DNA from: Isoetes taiwanensis
Lineage: Eukaryota > Streptophyta > Lycopodiopsida > Isoetales > Isoetaceae
DNA length: 64,000 nt
Assembly (NCBI GenBank): GCA_021234155.1
Contig: JAJEKV010000061.1
Coordinates: 2,259,950-2,323,949 of the forward strand
Direction of reading: 5' to 3'
Position 1 is the stretch's first letter; the number at the start of each line of letters is the position of its first letter. Under the pieces are notes generated by a model, which was given only the letters and a program-made list of their open reading frames with translations, made no database searches and was not told the origin of the DNA. The translations under genes and the position numbers were made by a program. Shown one piece after another: positions 1-14,716 of the stretch.

Positions 1-2029
1 AATTTCAAAAACCCTTTACCATTTTTTCCTCTCATTCTGTCCAGTAGTTTCATCTGCCATCTCCATTGGCAAGAGCTTTAGCTCTTCAAAGAAAGTCTCG
101 CAGTAAAAAAATGGTTGGAGCTTACAGTACTATGGCATGCAGTATTGTGCATGCAAGCTCATGAACATTGTCTTGCTGGCCACTACACATTCAACAGCTT
201 GTTGCAAATTGAAACACCAACACGGAAAGCATCCTCGAGGGCACATTGAGAGGCTTACATTACCCGCAAAGATTCATAGATCAGTCCTTGCTCTCTTCAA
301 CAAAGCACATGTTCTGTACACCCTTCTACCTTGAAAAAAGCTTGCTTCCAGGCACAAACATCAAGAATGCTAGCTATGCCGTGCATCAAAATCTAAACAA
401 AGCTTGTAAGTGGAATAGGCTTGCTGATATTGCATATGTCTCAGAATCGCACCATGTTTACGCCGCAATAATTTTATGTGTGAAGAAGGAGATTTATGCG
501 ATGAAAGGTGAAAATAAATTGACCTGGTCCATGCTTTACCAATCTCTAGTTCCTTGATACACGTAAAAGGGATGTCATGGAATTCAACAATAGGAAATCA
601 AATCTCATGCAAATAATGCAAAATAGGTTGCCGTTTAGAAAGAACAAAGTATACTACGATCTGCAACTTCTAAGTTGTAAGGTCAGGACTCGCCTCACTG
701 CCAGGGTGCAGAAGGTAATCTTTATTGATCCAATGTTTGTAATGCTTCGGCAATAAGCAATATGAGCATGCAACACAGCATCCAACAAATTTTCTGTATA
801 TAAGGTTCTGCCATCTTCTCTATATACTTGATTTCTTTTATGCACAATTCATTCGAAATGGTTGATCTGCATTAGACATCACTGTGTTATTGAAAGTCTG
901 GAGAATGCTCTCAGCCATGGCATGGGAAATAAATCCAACAAAAACATAACCCTCAAACAATCCCGAGGCCTTGTTATAATGACTTTCATAGACAACTAAA
1001 CAGGAATGTAAAGTCAATTATTATTCTTAAGAAAGACCAAAATGCCATGAAGTTCAGCCTAAGTAGCATTCAACTCGGACTAAAGATTTGCAACATTCAA
1101 TAGTAAGCCTAGCAACACAATAAATCCACACAGAGAAGAGGGAGCTAGAATACATACAGGTACAGAATTTCCAAAGCATTGGTATAAATAATTCTCGTCC
1201 ATCCACAACTGCAGATGTTTTGCACATAGCTCCAATGGCCTGAAGGCAAATCGAAATGCTACTTATCCAAGCATTCCTAAAATGTATCGCTCGACCAATA
1301 AAAAATGACTACCTCCAAGATCTCTAACAGAGACGTTATACTGTGGAGCACATTTACCATCACAAGAAGTACCAATTATATTGAGATCATATCTGATATT
1401 CCATATAAAGTAGAAACATAAGAATCACATTATCAATTAAATGCTTAGGCCTACACAATTTAGAATGAACAATTGCTAAAGCCTTATAACGTTGTCCCAT
1501 CCATGTAATCGATGTTCACGCATAAGTTCATGGCAAGGGCCTTTAGAAAACCCCCCATGTGCAACAAAACCCTATGACTGCATGCTAAGCAGACACTCTG
1601 GAGCCGAATCAATGCTTCATATTGTTTGAAGAGGCAACAAAAACCAATGAAAGGATTGCTAAAACAAAAGGCGACGCTCAGTCATGGTCCGAATTGTTGT
1701 GACCAAGCCCCGCCTTCAACTAACGTGCCTAAATGGCTCAGATACATCCCTTTGCATCATAGCCGCTGCACAGATTTGCATGAGAGAAGCAAAAACATTT
1801 CGAGCAAAATAAGCATTTACTGGAAATGGCAAGAAAAACCATAGCTGGAATAGATCAAAGAAGAAAATAAAGCTTCCAATAAGAGGAAAGCGGCTTACCT
1901 TGCCTGAGCTCACATTTACAGAACCCCAACAAATTAAGAACTTACCCGTATATAAATCCCGGCTGCACACAAAGGTGATATCATGAGTGAATACTCTTTC
2001 TTGACATGCTTGTTCCAAGAACAACCAAG
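1..2029. other. No recognisable gene
   Basis: AT-rich sequence with short, frequently interrupted frames on both strands. I found no domain, splice-consistent exon chain, RNA gene or repeat with a partner elsewhere in the window. A minus-strand segment near 890-1010 stays open for about 30 codons without a match I know. The lower edge of the fructokinase pseudogene begins at about 2030. Confidence 0.5.
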
Positions 2030-2985
2030 AAAAACAACCCATAAGTCTCAACACCGTATCCCCGTCGTAATGCAGAATTGCTCCACGCCTGCGTCTTTGG
2101 TAATTGCACCACAAACATTTGCAAAACGAAGGGCATCGCACAATCTTCCCTCATCCTAAGAAACAAACCAACAAAACCATTCTTAATACTTAAATTAATT
2201 CCTGAATTTTACTCACCACACAAGTCTTGAACCCTAAGAATTATACCTTGTATAGAGATCTCATCACTAACAAGTTGGCTTAATGTTTCTACAAATGCAT
2301 CACACTGCACTGCAGTTGTGTCAACAACTTGAACTTTTATTCCTTCCACTTTTCCATGAAATTTTCTCAGAAACAAGCGCTGTATTATTATTGCATGCTC
2401 TCACATAATTTTTGAATTTCCACATCATACCATGGTATAGTATCCGCACCCTTGTACTCCCTCTCAGAACTAAAAAGCAATTTCAGTCCTGGATGGAAGA
2501 GTTTGAGTGTTTGTTTTCCACACCGATGCGCCGAAATTCAAGCTCCTCTTCGCCACCGCATGAAGCAAAACCCCGTTAACTACCTTTTGTCCAAACTATG
2601 CTTTTTTAAGTCGCATAGAAGTGATTGAATGCAGACCTTGATCAAATCAGCTTCATTCCAGATTCTCAAAATTTCTTTTCGAGCTTCCTCTGGAGATGGC
2701 CACAGAGGCAATCTCAAATTAGGATCATAGGAAAGTAGAGAGCCTGCTGCTTTGGCAATCCACATTGCTTCAAGGTGTGCGGTCTTACAAGGCTCTGATA
2801 TCAAACTAATGGAGCCATAATAAAAATAGATGCCTGCATTCGTATGTACGAAATATAAAATGCTGATTTTAAGAAGAGAGATCCAAATTTTATTTCTACT
2901 TGTTAAAACGACATAGAAATGCAAACCCACCTTTTGAATAAGTTCGGCATCAAGTTCGGAAGCCTGGAGCGCAAATGACATAAAA
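2030..2985 (-). pseudogene. Fructokinase (pfkB family) pseudogene
   Basis: Fructokinase phosphorylates fructose with ATP. Reading on minus, five exon-like blocks occur in family order. About 2932-2975 encodes [10 protein letters not shown], ending at a GTGGGT donor. 2639-2833 encodes the block with [19 protein letters not shown] and [13 protein letters not shown], typical of plant fructokinases. About 2430-2500 encodes HPGLKLLF and a GCGYYTM block. About 2245-2395 carries KVEGIKVQVVDTT. 2040-2150 carries DALRFANVCGAITK, then RRGAI in another frame. Decay is clear: the GAGD active-site signature after VDTT reads AVQCD (a 3-bp insertion plus substitutions), the last block is frameshifted, and the 5' third (sugar-binding N-terminus) is not seen. 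The blocks are family recognition; pseudogene status follows from the lesions. Confidence 0.82.
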
Positions 2986-3239
2986 ACAGCATTCTGTGGC
3001 AGTTAAAGAACATATTCTCCGCACAAAAGAAAAGTTAATAATACTGATTTAGCATATCATAACATACAATCAGAAAAAAAAATGGAATGGTATGACAGAA
3101 GATAAGATTCATACCTTAAGCTTCTCCACATGGAACACAGGAGAAACTATTCGCCTATTGTGAGCTCATTCCTCTCCGTTTGCAGCTACTAAATCATTTC
3201 CAAGAACATCTGCTAAGACTATTCAGCTTAAAGGGGTTC

Positions 3240-3420
3240 TTCCAAAATGCCTTGCGTTCTCGTACATAATATCATTTGCCATATCCAAATCTTCCATACT
3301 CAATCTGGGATCATCAATAAACTATATCAAATAGATCTTGCCACATTTTTGGGAGTAAAATGGAAGATCCAATAGAACACGATCAACAATATCATGAGTA
3401 ATTTCACTGAGATCATAGTT
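3240..3420 (-). other. Unidentified exon-like ORF with one stop
   Basis: On minus, about 60 codons are open apart from one TAG: DLSEITHDIVDRVLLDLPFY, then after the stop FIDDPRLSMEDLDMANDIMY and NARHFGRTPL. The composition is protein-like, with regular charged and hydrophobic spacing, unlike the surrounding AT-rich DNA. I do not recognise the family. It lies just upstream, in the minus sense, of the fructokinase remnant, but its residues do not fit a pfkB N-terminus. It may be another gene fragment. Confidence 0.35.
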
Positions 3421-3599
3421 ACAAGCTTATCGTCTCAATTTGAAGGGCTGCAACATATTCCTGACCATAGGAAGGGCTTGAGGTCGGGTCAGATTGGAGC
3501 CTCAGTCTCCCTGGCCAGTTATCCGGTTGGAACATCCGCAATCCAAAACGCTCGAGACCGCCAATTTACAGGCAACAATGGGTTTTTAGCAGTCACCAG

Positions 3600-3637
3600 C
3601 ATATCCTAAGTATATTCTAGCATATACTTAGGATATG
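3600..3637. repeat. Perfect 15-bp inverted repeat (hairpin)
   Basis: The arms CATATCCTAAGTATA (3600-3614) and its exact reverse complement (3623-3637) flank an 8-nt loop. No gene end adjoins it on either side. It could be a MITE remnant or chance AT-rich palindrome. Confidence 0.6.
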
Positions 3638-6200
<2,563 letters not shown>

Positions 6201-6261
6201 AAAAAATCTTAAAGTATGGGATCCACGCTACATCGGCCGGCACCTTGGCCCTTAAATTTTA

Positions 6262-6428
6262 ACGTGTTCTGGGCCGTCCACGTGTCCCACGTCGGTGCTC
6301 CAGGCTGGGCCGGACAAAGGTTTGGTAGCCAGGCAATGTAGGCACTTTCTGACCTCCCTTTGTCCCTTGACCTGCCTGCCCTCCTACGTGGCATCCTACG
6401 TGTCATCCACCGTGTCACCCTACGTGGA
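6262..6428 (+). promoter_or_regulatory. Cluster of ACGT-core (G-box/ABRE-like) motifs
   Basis: Six ACGT cores lie within about 165 bp: AACGTG near 6261, CCACGTGT near 6278, CCACGTCG near 6288, CTACGTGGC near 6384, CTACGTGTC near 6396 and CTACGTGG near 6420. ACGTGGC/ACGTGTC are the classic cores of ABA-response and bZIP-binding G-box elements. The cluster is 620-790 bp upstream of the O-fucosyltransferase start and is more GC-rich than its flanks, so it is a plausible stress- or light-responsive promoter block for that gene. Only the motifs are seen; regulation is inferred. Confidence 0.45.
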
Positions 6429-7051
6429 AACTGCCAGGAAGGTAGAGACAAGAAGAGGAAGAAAAAACTGGAGCTCGGCTGTTCCGGCAGAACCCAAACG
6501 GACCAACTGGAAAGGGGCTCCTTGACTCCTTCATCCTGGTACCGCTACCTTGTTAGATCTGTATTTGGCATTGCGTTTTCTTCTCTAAATCCTTTGTTTC
6601 ATTCATACCCAATTCGTCAGTTTATGAGCTTTTTGACGGAATCTCCAGTTTTTCCCTTAGCCCAAATGCTTTGCCGTAAGAATGTTGCATCCTTTGAAGC
6701 ACCAGTGTAACCGTTGTTGTTGTATGTTTTGTCGATTTCTCAGCAGTGCTACGCTCCGGCGGATTGATGTGTATAGCCGTTGAGAAGGGGGTTTCTTGGA
6801 TTCCTGTTCAAGGCAAGAAAATTTTCATCCACAGAGCTATTGCATTGGTAGAAAATATTGGGTGTTTTATTCAAGAACATCCCTGTCGTATGGACACTGA
6901 CAGGAAACAGAATGGCAGATGCAGATGGCGTTGGATAGTGTCTTGTTGAGCAAGTTTCTCAGGAAGTTTATTTGATTGATATTTTTGTTATTGTCCACGT
7001 AGAATATCGGCTTCTCCTTGAAGGATTTGTGAAGGAGATTATAGTTGAGCA

Positions 7052-9287
7052 ATGCACGAATCTGGGTTATCAGACAGGCATAAGGGCGATGGGAGGGCCA
7101 GGGATTTTTGGCCAGATTTTGATTTAAAGAGACTTGCTAAGCAGTTAAAAGCTGGAAAGCTTAGAACTCCAATGCTTCCTAGGTCTAGGCTATATGTGTG
7201 GCTCATTCGTGCGAGTACCAGTATTTTGCTTTGGACGTGTGTGATTCAGTTAACGGCTTTAGGTGAATTTTGGCGATTTAAATTTCCGAAGGGATGGCCC
7301 TCCTGCCATGATCATCGTGATCACTTTGTCAGCGAAATTGAACATGTTCATGTCCCCAAAAGTGAGTTCATAGATTTGTGTCACAATATGGTTGTTCGAA
7401 TGTTTATCCTTCGTTTTCTAGATTCTGCTAATATTAGTCTAGCAATTTATTTAGTTTCTGTGTTTTGCCAGGGATATATAAGAACAATGGCTACCTGATG
7501 GTTTCCTGTAATGGTGGTCTCAATCAGATGCGAGCTGCAGTATGTGTTGTTGTGGCTTTTGTAATGCTTATACTTGTGTAACGAGTTTTGATGCAGTTCA
7601 CGTCACTAATTGTCTTGTTCTGTCACCAGATTTGTGATATGGTAGCCATAGCAAGCTATATGAATGTAACATTGATTGTGCCAGAGCTGGACAAAACATC
7701 TTTCTGGGCTGACCAGAGGTAGGTGTATAACTGATTATTACTTTGTTTGTATATTATCTTTTAATTTGTCAATCTGACTGACTTTTTTGCTTCATATGCA
7801 GTGATTTTAATGATATATTCGACGTTAGGCATTTTATTGATTCTCTTCGAGATGAATTAAGGATTCTCAGAGCACTTCCAGAAAAGTTTAATATAACACA
7901 CAATGCAGAAACAATCTTTACCATGCCACCTGTGAGCTGGTCAAATAGTTCTTATTATATCAACCAGGTGTGTGTCTTGGTTGTTGATGCTATCATCCAT
8001 TTGATTGCATTTTATCTAGGTTTACTCATTGTTGATTTCTATAACAGATACTGCCGTTAGTTAAGAAACACAAAGTACTGCACCTAAATCGTACAGATGC
8101 ACGTTTGGCAAACAATGGGTTGCCTTTAGAAATTCAGAAGCTCCGTTGTCGTGTCAATTATCATGCTCTTCGTTTCACTCCTCAAATTGAGGAACTCGGT
8201 CAGAAATTGGTGAAAACTTTACAGGCACGAGGTCCGTTTATAGCTCTACACCTGCGATATGAAATGGACATGCTAGCATTCTCAGGGTGCACCCATGGGT
8301 GTAAACGAAGAGAAGCAAATCAGCTTACAAGGATGAGGTGAGAAAATGCATCAATACTCTAGATAACATGCAATCTTTTCAAGTCTTTGATGAGCTCAAG
8401 TATAGTCATATTTTTCCAGGTATGCATATCCTTGGTGGAAAGAAAAAATTATTGACTCTGTGCAGAAACGGAAGGATGGTCTATGTCCACTGACTCCAAA
8501 GGAGACGGCTTTGATTCTAAAGGCATTAGGTTTTGAAAAGAATATGCAGATCTATATTGCAGCAGGTGAAATTTATGGAGGTGAAAAGAGGATGGCACCA
8601 CTTCGTTCCGCATTTCCAAATATCGTGAGTTTTACTATATCTGAAATTGTCTGCTTTGATTGGGAATAGAGGTCCTAATTACACATAGTTCTCTTATTTC
8701 ACAGGTCCGCAAGGAAATGCTTCTTAGTCCGGAAGATCTGAGGCCCTTTCAGAATCATTCCTCGCAAATGGCAGCATTGGATTATATGGTATCATTAGCC
8801 AGTAACGTGTTCATCCCCACCTATGATGGCAATATGGCAAAGGTTGTTGAGGGGCACCGCAGGTATAACTTATATTAATTCTCATATCTGGGTAGTTTTG
8901 AAGAAAGAAGAGGAGGATTTACGTGGATGAGAGTAGAGAAATTTATGTCTGAAGACTTTTTTTTTTTTTTTTTTTTTTTTTTGCAGGTACATGGGTTTTC
9001 GAAAAACTGTGCTTCTTGATCGTAAGAATCTTATTGAGCTGCTAGATCAATATGCAGCAGGTGCACTTCAGTGGGAGGACTTTACTTCGAGGGTCAGACA
9101 TTTACATCATGATAAAGTAGGTGCTCCTGCAGAGAGAAAGGTCTTTCCAGAAAGGCCCAAGGAAGAGGACTACTTTTATGCCAACCCTCAAGAATGCTTG
9201 TCATACTCATCTCCATCAGAAGGAACTGGGGAAAATGTCCCAAGTGTACATACTATTGAAAGTTTGAGGATACTTACAGCACACTGA
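7052..9287 (+). CDS. Plant O-fucosyltransferase family protein, 8 exons
   Basis: A type II Golgi-membrane glycosyltransferase of the plant GDP-fucose O-fucosyltransferase family. Exons: 7052-7361, 7472-7539, 7630-7718, 7802-7967, 8048-8337, 8420-8624, 8705-8862, 8987-9287. All introns are GT-AG, phases agree and the total is 1,587 nt (528 residues plus stop), strong support for the model. The N-terminus is cytosolic and basic, followed by a membrane anchor around residues 46-70 ([20 protein letters not shown]). Family signatures follow: [32 protein letters not shown], the catalytic-region [24 protein letters not shown], and [20 protein letters not shown]. The start is the first in-frame ATG before the anchor. 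An AATAAA lies near 9424. The upstream ACGT-motif block may control it. The exact acceptor substrate cannot be read from sequence. It is the only host gene here that looks intact. Confidence 0.93.
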
Positions 9288-11993
9288 TGTGCCAATTCTT
9301 GAGGCTTCTATATGTGTAAGGCCACCTTGTGGTTCATTGGACAGGATATTTACTTTAAGGGGCAGTACTGTATGCCTCTTAGTGAACGGCAGTATGGGGA
9401 ATGTACAATTCTTTTGACAAACAAATAAACCCGGATAAAATGATGGCCTCGGCAACGGGCATTCTGGACCAAATTTTGGACTATATGGGCCTGATCTAAG
9501 GATGGAGCTGGACTATTTAAGCCTGAGAAGACATATAAAAGATGGCTGGAAGATTTTCTAGAGGTTTCCTCGCACAGTGTGAAGTTAGCTTGTACCTGGA
9601 TGTTCTTAGAGAAAACAAGATCATTGTGCGGACATTCCTACAGCCCATGATGAGCATGTTGGTCAGACGATTCCTTTATAAGTTTTGTTTAGTTCAGATA
9701 TCTATCCCATTCTTGCTTAATAATAACCAGGGTTCAGATTTTCCTGGGAGAAATTGCACAATGCACCTGGGAGCAAAAGCACACTCATATACGCTTTCTT
9801 TGAAGCGATTTTTTGCGCTTGTATAAAGTTAACAATGAAGATAGCTTCTTAATTCATTTTATGAACATGGCCGGGTGGTTGGCATGTCAATGCCATGTCC
9901 ATTTCATTATATTTTAGATCTTCAGCTCGGGGTGTTTTTTGGCATGTTTGAACATAGGGTCTTTGTCTTTGCATTTTGCATGGCAATCCATTATATTTCT
10001 TAGATCGCCACAGCAGGAGTTAGATTTTTCGATATGGGTCTTTTACACTTAATTTTTGCTTAACGAAGATACCAAATCTAAAAAAGGGGCTATCTAACAG
10101 CCGTCACGTTTTGAAGTAGAGTACCGCATTCAAGTTCACGACAGCGCAAAAAGTGCATCAAGCACTGAAGCAATAAAAAGCTGATGTCCAATTTATTCCA
10201 TTCACACGTAGATACAACTAGTGATTTGCGATGCTTTTATTGGCTACCAATTATGTGCTAGGGGAGGAGCGCCATATTTGGTGCCCTGAAGGTTAAGCTA
10301 TTATAAAAACATGGATATGCATCTTAACTATAGCCATTTGTATACCATTAGAAACCTTCCAAGCTTTCTAACCATGTCCTCTCTAGCCTATCTGTTATGC
10401 CTAACTCTAGCACTTCCTTTAGGAATGAAGAGGGGTCTTTGCACCCAATTGATGACATAGTGTTCCATTGTTGTTGTTCATACCTTGAATGGAGGTTATA
10501 AGAACTACTTGTTGGCCCCATGTTCTATTAATGCCGCACTAGCCTACCATTGATGGTGCCCCATATTTCTAGCCTAACCATTAGGGGCTCCATATTTGCC
10601 ACATTATTCATGCTTGGTTCACACTATGAGAATGCCAAAACTTATTGATTCATGCACGCTGATAAGGTAGATATACAACTATATGCAATTATTGGTTGTC
10701 CTCTTGCATGTACAACAAAAGAACTACATGCAAAACAAGGCATCTATTCTTTGGGCTGTTGGATGCTAATTTCATTGGGCCCTCATAAAAAACAATGGAT
10801 GATATCTATCCTTTGACCTACTGGATGCTAATTTTGTTGGGTCTTAACAAGAACATTTACTTGGACCGTTACTTTGAGGAGGCAACTTTATTTAAGCCAG
10901 ATAGCGACCTCTTATAATGAATCAATTAAAGAGGGCAACCATTTAATCCAAATGAATCAATTATATAGGGCAATTTGCAATGAAAATCTGAAAATCAATT
11001 AAACAAGGCAATGAATGAGAAAGAACAGATAATTGCAATGAAAATGTGAAAATCAATTAAACAGGGCAATGAATAAAAAGAATGGATGACCTTTTGGAAT
11101 ATGCCACACAGAATTTCACCTTTTGGATTAATGTTTATTCTGGATGAATTACAATGGTGAATGCAATCTGAAAACAGGGCAAATTTATTGCAGCAATATA
11201 TCTGAATCCAATCTGAAGATTGGGCTCTTCCTGAATTAAACATGAATGAAAACAAAGGAATCAAAACATTGGCTTCATCTCTTCGCTCCTGTATCTGCCA
11301 ACTTTGAATCAAAAACACTGGCTTCATCTCTTTGCTTCTGTATCTGCCATAGATGCCGTCTTTGCTACAAATATCATGGGGTTGCTATCTTTGCTACAAA
11401 CATCCTGTATCTTTGCTTCCTTATTATCCCAATGGTATTGCACATTAAAACCATGTGTTGAGCTGCTTATGAAATGAAAACTGTGCATGCATATCTTAAA
11501 TCATTCTTCACTACATAAATATGAATGTTGTAACTATGCATATCTGTTGTGCATTAATAAAGACTAGCATACAGTTCTGTAGAATCAAATTAATATGCAG
11601 ACTCACTGTAGAATGTATTTTTTGCCTAACTGCAATGCATCAGCAAATACCTGTGAAAATTTACAAATCCATCTTTTAGAGTTCAAATTTTTACTTGCTG
11701 CTGGGTGTGAGTCAGCACAGTTGCATATACTCTTAGTAGCTGGTATCTACCTATATCATATGGAGAACGAGCAGAACAAATATGGAGAACCATATGGAGA
11801 CCAAACATGGAGAACCTTAAAAATACAAGTTAGAAGGAGAACACCTTAAAAATACCTTAAAAATACAAGTTAGAAAGAAAACCTTAAAAATACAAGTTAG
11901 AAAGAAAAGTTACCGTTGTTTTGGTTGTGTCTTGGGCTATTTCTCTTCTCCTTAAGCCTTAGTATTGCTGTTTGTCTCCTTGCTTTGGCTGCC
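9288..11993. other. 3' flank of the fucosyltransferase and gene-free region
   Basis: The first about 200 bp are 3' UTR; a reverse-complement copy of the part around 9400-9500 recurs at 27130-27250 beside the pseudogene copies. The rest holds no gene I recognise. Short local duplications are visible: two near-identical 50-bp units at about 10976-11080 (AATCAATTAAACAGGGCAAT) and three units built on CCTTAAAAATACAAGTTAGA at 11814-11908. Confidence 0.55.
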
Positions 11994-14073
11994 TCATCCA
12001 TATATTGTCGCATCCCAAACACAACAAAGTCTCATTCTACCAGGAGCATATAACTGATCCCTAAGTCTATGCGTGTTCATTTTCCATAATTGATCCGCTA
12101 TTTTCTTCGAATGTCTCTCTTCCTTCTTCTTTTTTGCTTCCTTGACAGCAATCTCTTTCAAAGCCTTTTGCTTTTCCTGTTCAAGCCTTTTTTCTGCCAT
12201 TCTCCGTTGCTTTTGTATTTCCAATTCTTCTTTCCGAGCTTTCTCTTCCAAGATGAACCTACACCATTCATCTGACAAAACATGAAGTACTCCACACAAA
12301 TCTGGAATTGCCTTTCTTCCTCTGTTAGTAGGCTGAGATGCAATATTATTATATCTATCATTCTCATCTGTTTTCTTGTAAAGGATCCAAATATAGGTGT
12401 TCTTCTAGCTGTTGGAAAAACCCTAGATGTTCCTGCAATATTGGACATCAAAGAATTAAGATCCATGTTTGTAAGGGGCTGCCTATACGAAGTTTCCCAA
12501 CACCGAAACCCTCTTTGTAATGGAGCCAAGTGGTCTTCTATGTCATGACTTCGTGGATTCACGATTTTATTCATATGCTCAAGCTTTCTTGATCAGAGGA
12601 ATCCTCAAGCTGGTCAAATTGATCCACGGCTTGTGGTAGACTTTCTTGATCAGACATATCTCCAAGCTGACCATCTTGATCTACAACAAATTGATCTATA
12701 AGATGGCCTACAGGGTGGTTCATTACAGGCTAGTTTAGTGGAGTGTTACCAGTGTGACCTTCATCCAATGCATGCGAGGCAACTCCATTGGGTAAAACTG
12801 CTGTCTTGTTCAAATGCCATATGCATGTTGCCCTAAAACCAGCTCTGATAGTAGTATTAGTCAGAGAATCTCTTATTTGCATACCATATTAAAGTAGCCA
12901 AATCTTCCTTTGACGGCTCCACCCAGCGCCTCTCAACTTTGCTCTATATTTCTGGAATGCAGTCTTAAAGGGATCAAAGCATGCAACATCAAGTGGTTGC
13001 AGTTTATGTGAAGTGTGTGGTGGCATGAATCCCCATCTCTTTGGCAATGAGAATCACATCACTGTCAACATGGCTGCCATGGCCGTCCAGAATGATGAGA
13101 TGTGGATTGGAAGGGTCAACACCACCAGGTACATTTTTTTTTTGAAATGAATTAGCCAACACTTAAAGAGTTCACTTGTCATCGAAGCTCGGTCTTGAAC
13201 AGCTTGCCTTGCTCCTCTTTCACAACCATTGATATAACATCCCCTTAGCCGCTTTCCTTTGAAAATATAGTAGTTCAAAAGTCTATATCCTTCTGTATTA
13301 CAACAAGCCAAAATTGTAACCCATTTTCTATTTTGCATCACCACTTCATGCACGTTTCTTGCACCCTTTCTAGCAATAATTTTCATCCCTCTCACTTTTC
13401 CTGCTTGCACACCTGTTTCATCTGCATTCCAAATCTTGAAAGGGGGAAAATGAAACTCATCGTACACATTCTCTAAACCATTATAAAATGCATGTAAGTT
13501 TTGCTCAGATAAAGCCCTAGCACGTGCTATATCTAGTGTCTCAACAGAACGTAAGGAGACCTCTGGGTGCCTGGCATGAAAGAGCTGCCACCATTTCCTT
13601 CCAGGAATGCCATTCTTGAAGGGTGTCACTCTATCAATACATATTTCAGCAACCTTTTCCTTTAGCATGCCTATTGTCACCTTTCTACCTTCACCTACAT
13701 TTCTCAAACACCAATTTACAATATCTAATTCTTCTTCATCACTAAGATACCTGGAATGTTTTCTCTGCTTGCGTTGTGACCTCCCATATAGATGGTTTCT
13801 TATGGTTGATTCAGGAATACCGTATTCTCATCCATCTGCTCTAATGGACATAGTATTATCTTCAACATCATTTATAGCTGCATCTAGATCTTTAACTGTC
13901 CATGATCCTCTTCTTGCCTTAAACTTTGCCTTGGATGTGCTTGCCAAAATGTCCCTCCTCCTCCTTTTGCTTCTTGCACCTTTAGTTTTCTTAGCAGATG
14001 AAATTGAAATTGGTGTTGATGCTGAATCAGTGACAGCATTCACGGTATTGCGTTTTGAACGTAATATGGCCAT
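11994..14073 (-). pseudogene. Pogo-like (DDE_1) transposase, decayed
   Basis: Read on minus from 14073. A basic N-terminal block (residues with RSKRRRRDI and an HTH-like WTVKDLDAAINDVEDNTMS) is followed by a CENP-B-like DNA-binding region (FKNGIPGRKWWQLFHARHPE). The DDE_1 catalytic core then shows IWNADETGVQ (first Asp), HLIILDGHGSHVDSDV (second Asp, near 13055-13095 on another frame) and LQPLDVACFDPFKTAF (third acidic residue, near 12960-13005). A Lys/Glu-rich coiled coil (EEKARKEELEIQKQ and beyond) lies at 12090-12260. Motifs and order match pogo/Tigger/Jerky-type transposases that cut and paste DNA. A frameshift sits at the T-run near 13135, another break falls near 13820-13830, and the C-terminal part changes frame, so it is probably inactive. 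Terminal inverted repeats were not found. Confidence 0.82.
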
Positions 14074-14606
14074 TCTAGAATGAGAAGAAGAATTTCAGAA
14101 ATACAATCTAATGAAGATAATATAGTCATTATATGATAGAATGAAAGGATAAGATTAGAATCAAACATAAACTCAGTTGAGCTTCCGAAGCTTGAAAGAG
14201 TTAAAGATTTTTCTGAGATGTAATCCGAGAAATGAATTGGCGAGATCCTTAAGAAATCCAATCCAACCCTTTTAAGCCATTCGTCAAGCATTCAGATTAA
14301 CAAAATTTCCTTAAAAAAAAAAAGTTTTAAAGATTCAGCATGCAAGAAAGGTTTATTGTTCTTACCTCTGGCGATTGGCATTGCCATTTCGATCCTCAAT
14401 CCGTGCATTCCACGCACTCTACTAACTTGAGATCTTGCCGCTACACAAACAGATGCATCAAAACTAATTGGACGTCTCGCCGCTGTCGGCAAGCAGATGC
14501 GTCAAACGTGGAATATTTCGATGCAAAATATTGGCACACTTTTGCGTTAACAAAAAAAAAATGCGTCAATAATGGACATTGCGGCATTGTTGGGGACCCT
14601 CTTCTA

Positions 14607-14716
14607 GGGAACCCACGGGTAGGAGAGGGTTTCCGGCGGGAAACCGGCAGGCGAGCGCCGCCGCGCCTGCCAGTTTCCCGCCGGAAACCCTCGACTTCCT
14701 GTGGGTTACCGCACGT
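14607..14716. repeat. Long GC-rich inverted repeat
   Basis: Arms 14625-14653 and 14664-14692 match at 28 of 29 positions around a 10-nt GC-rich loop. Imperfect pairing continues outward (AACCCACGGG near 14610 with CCTGTGGGTT near 14698). The core is much richer in GC than its AT-rich surroundings. Both strands carry similar open frames here because of the palindrome, so neither is taken as coding. A hairpin MITE tip or silencing-prone structure is possible. Confidence 0.85.
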
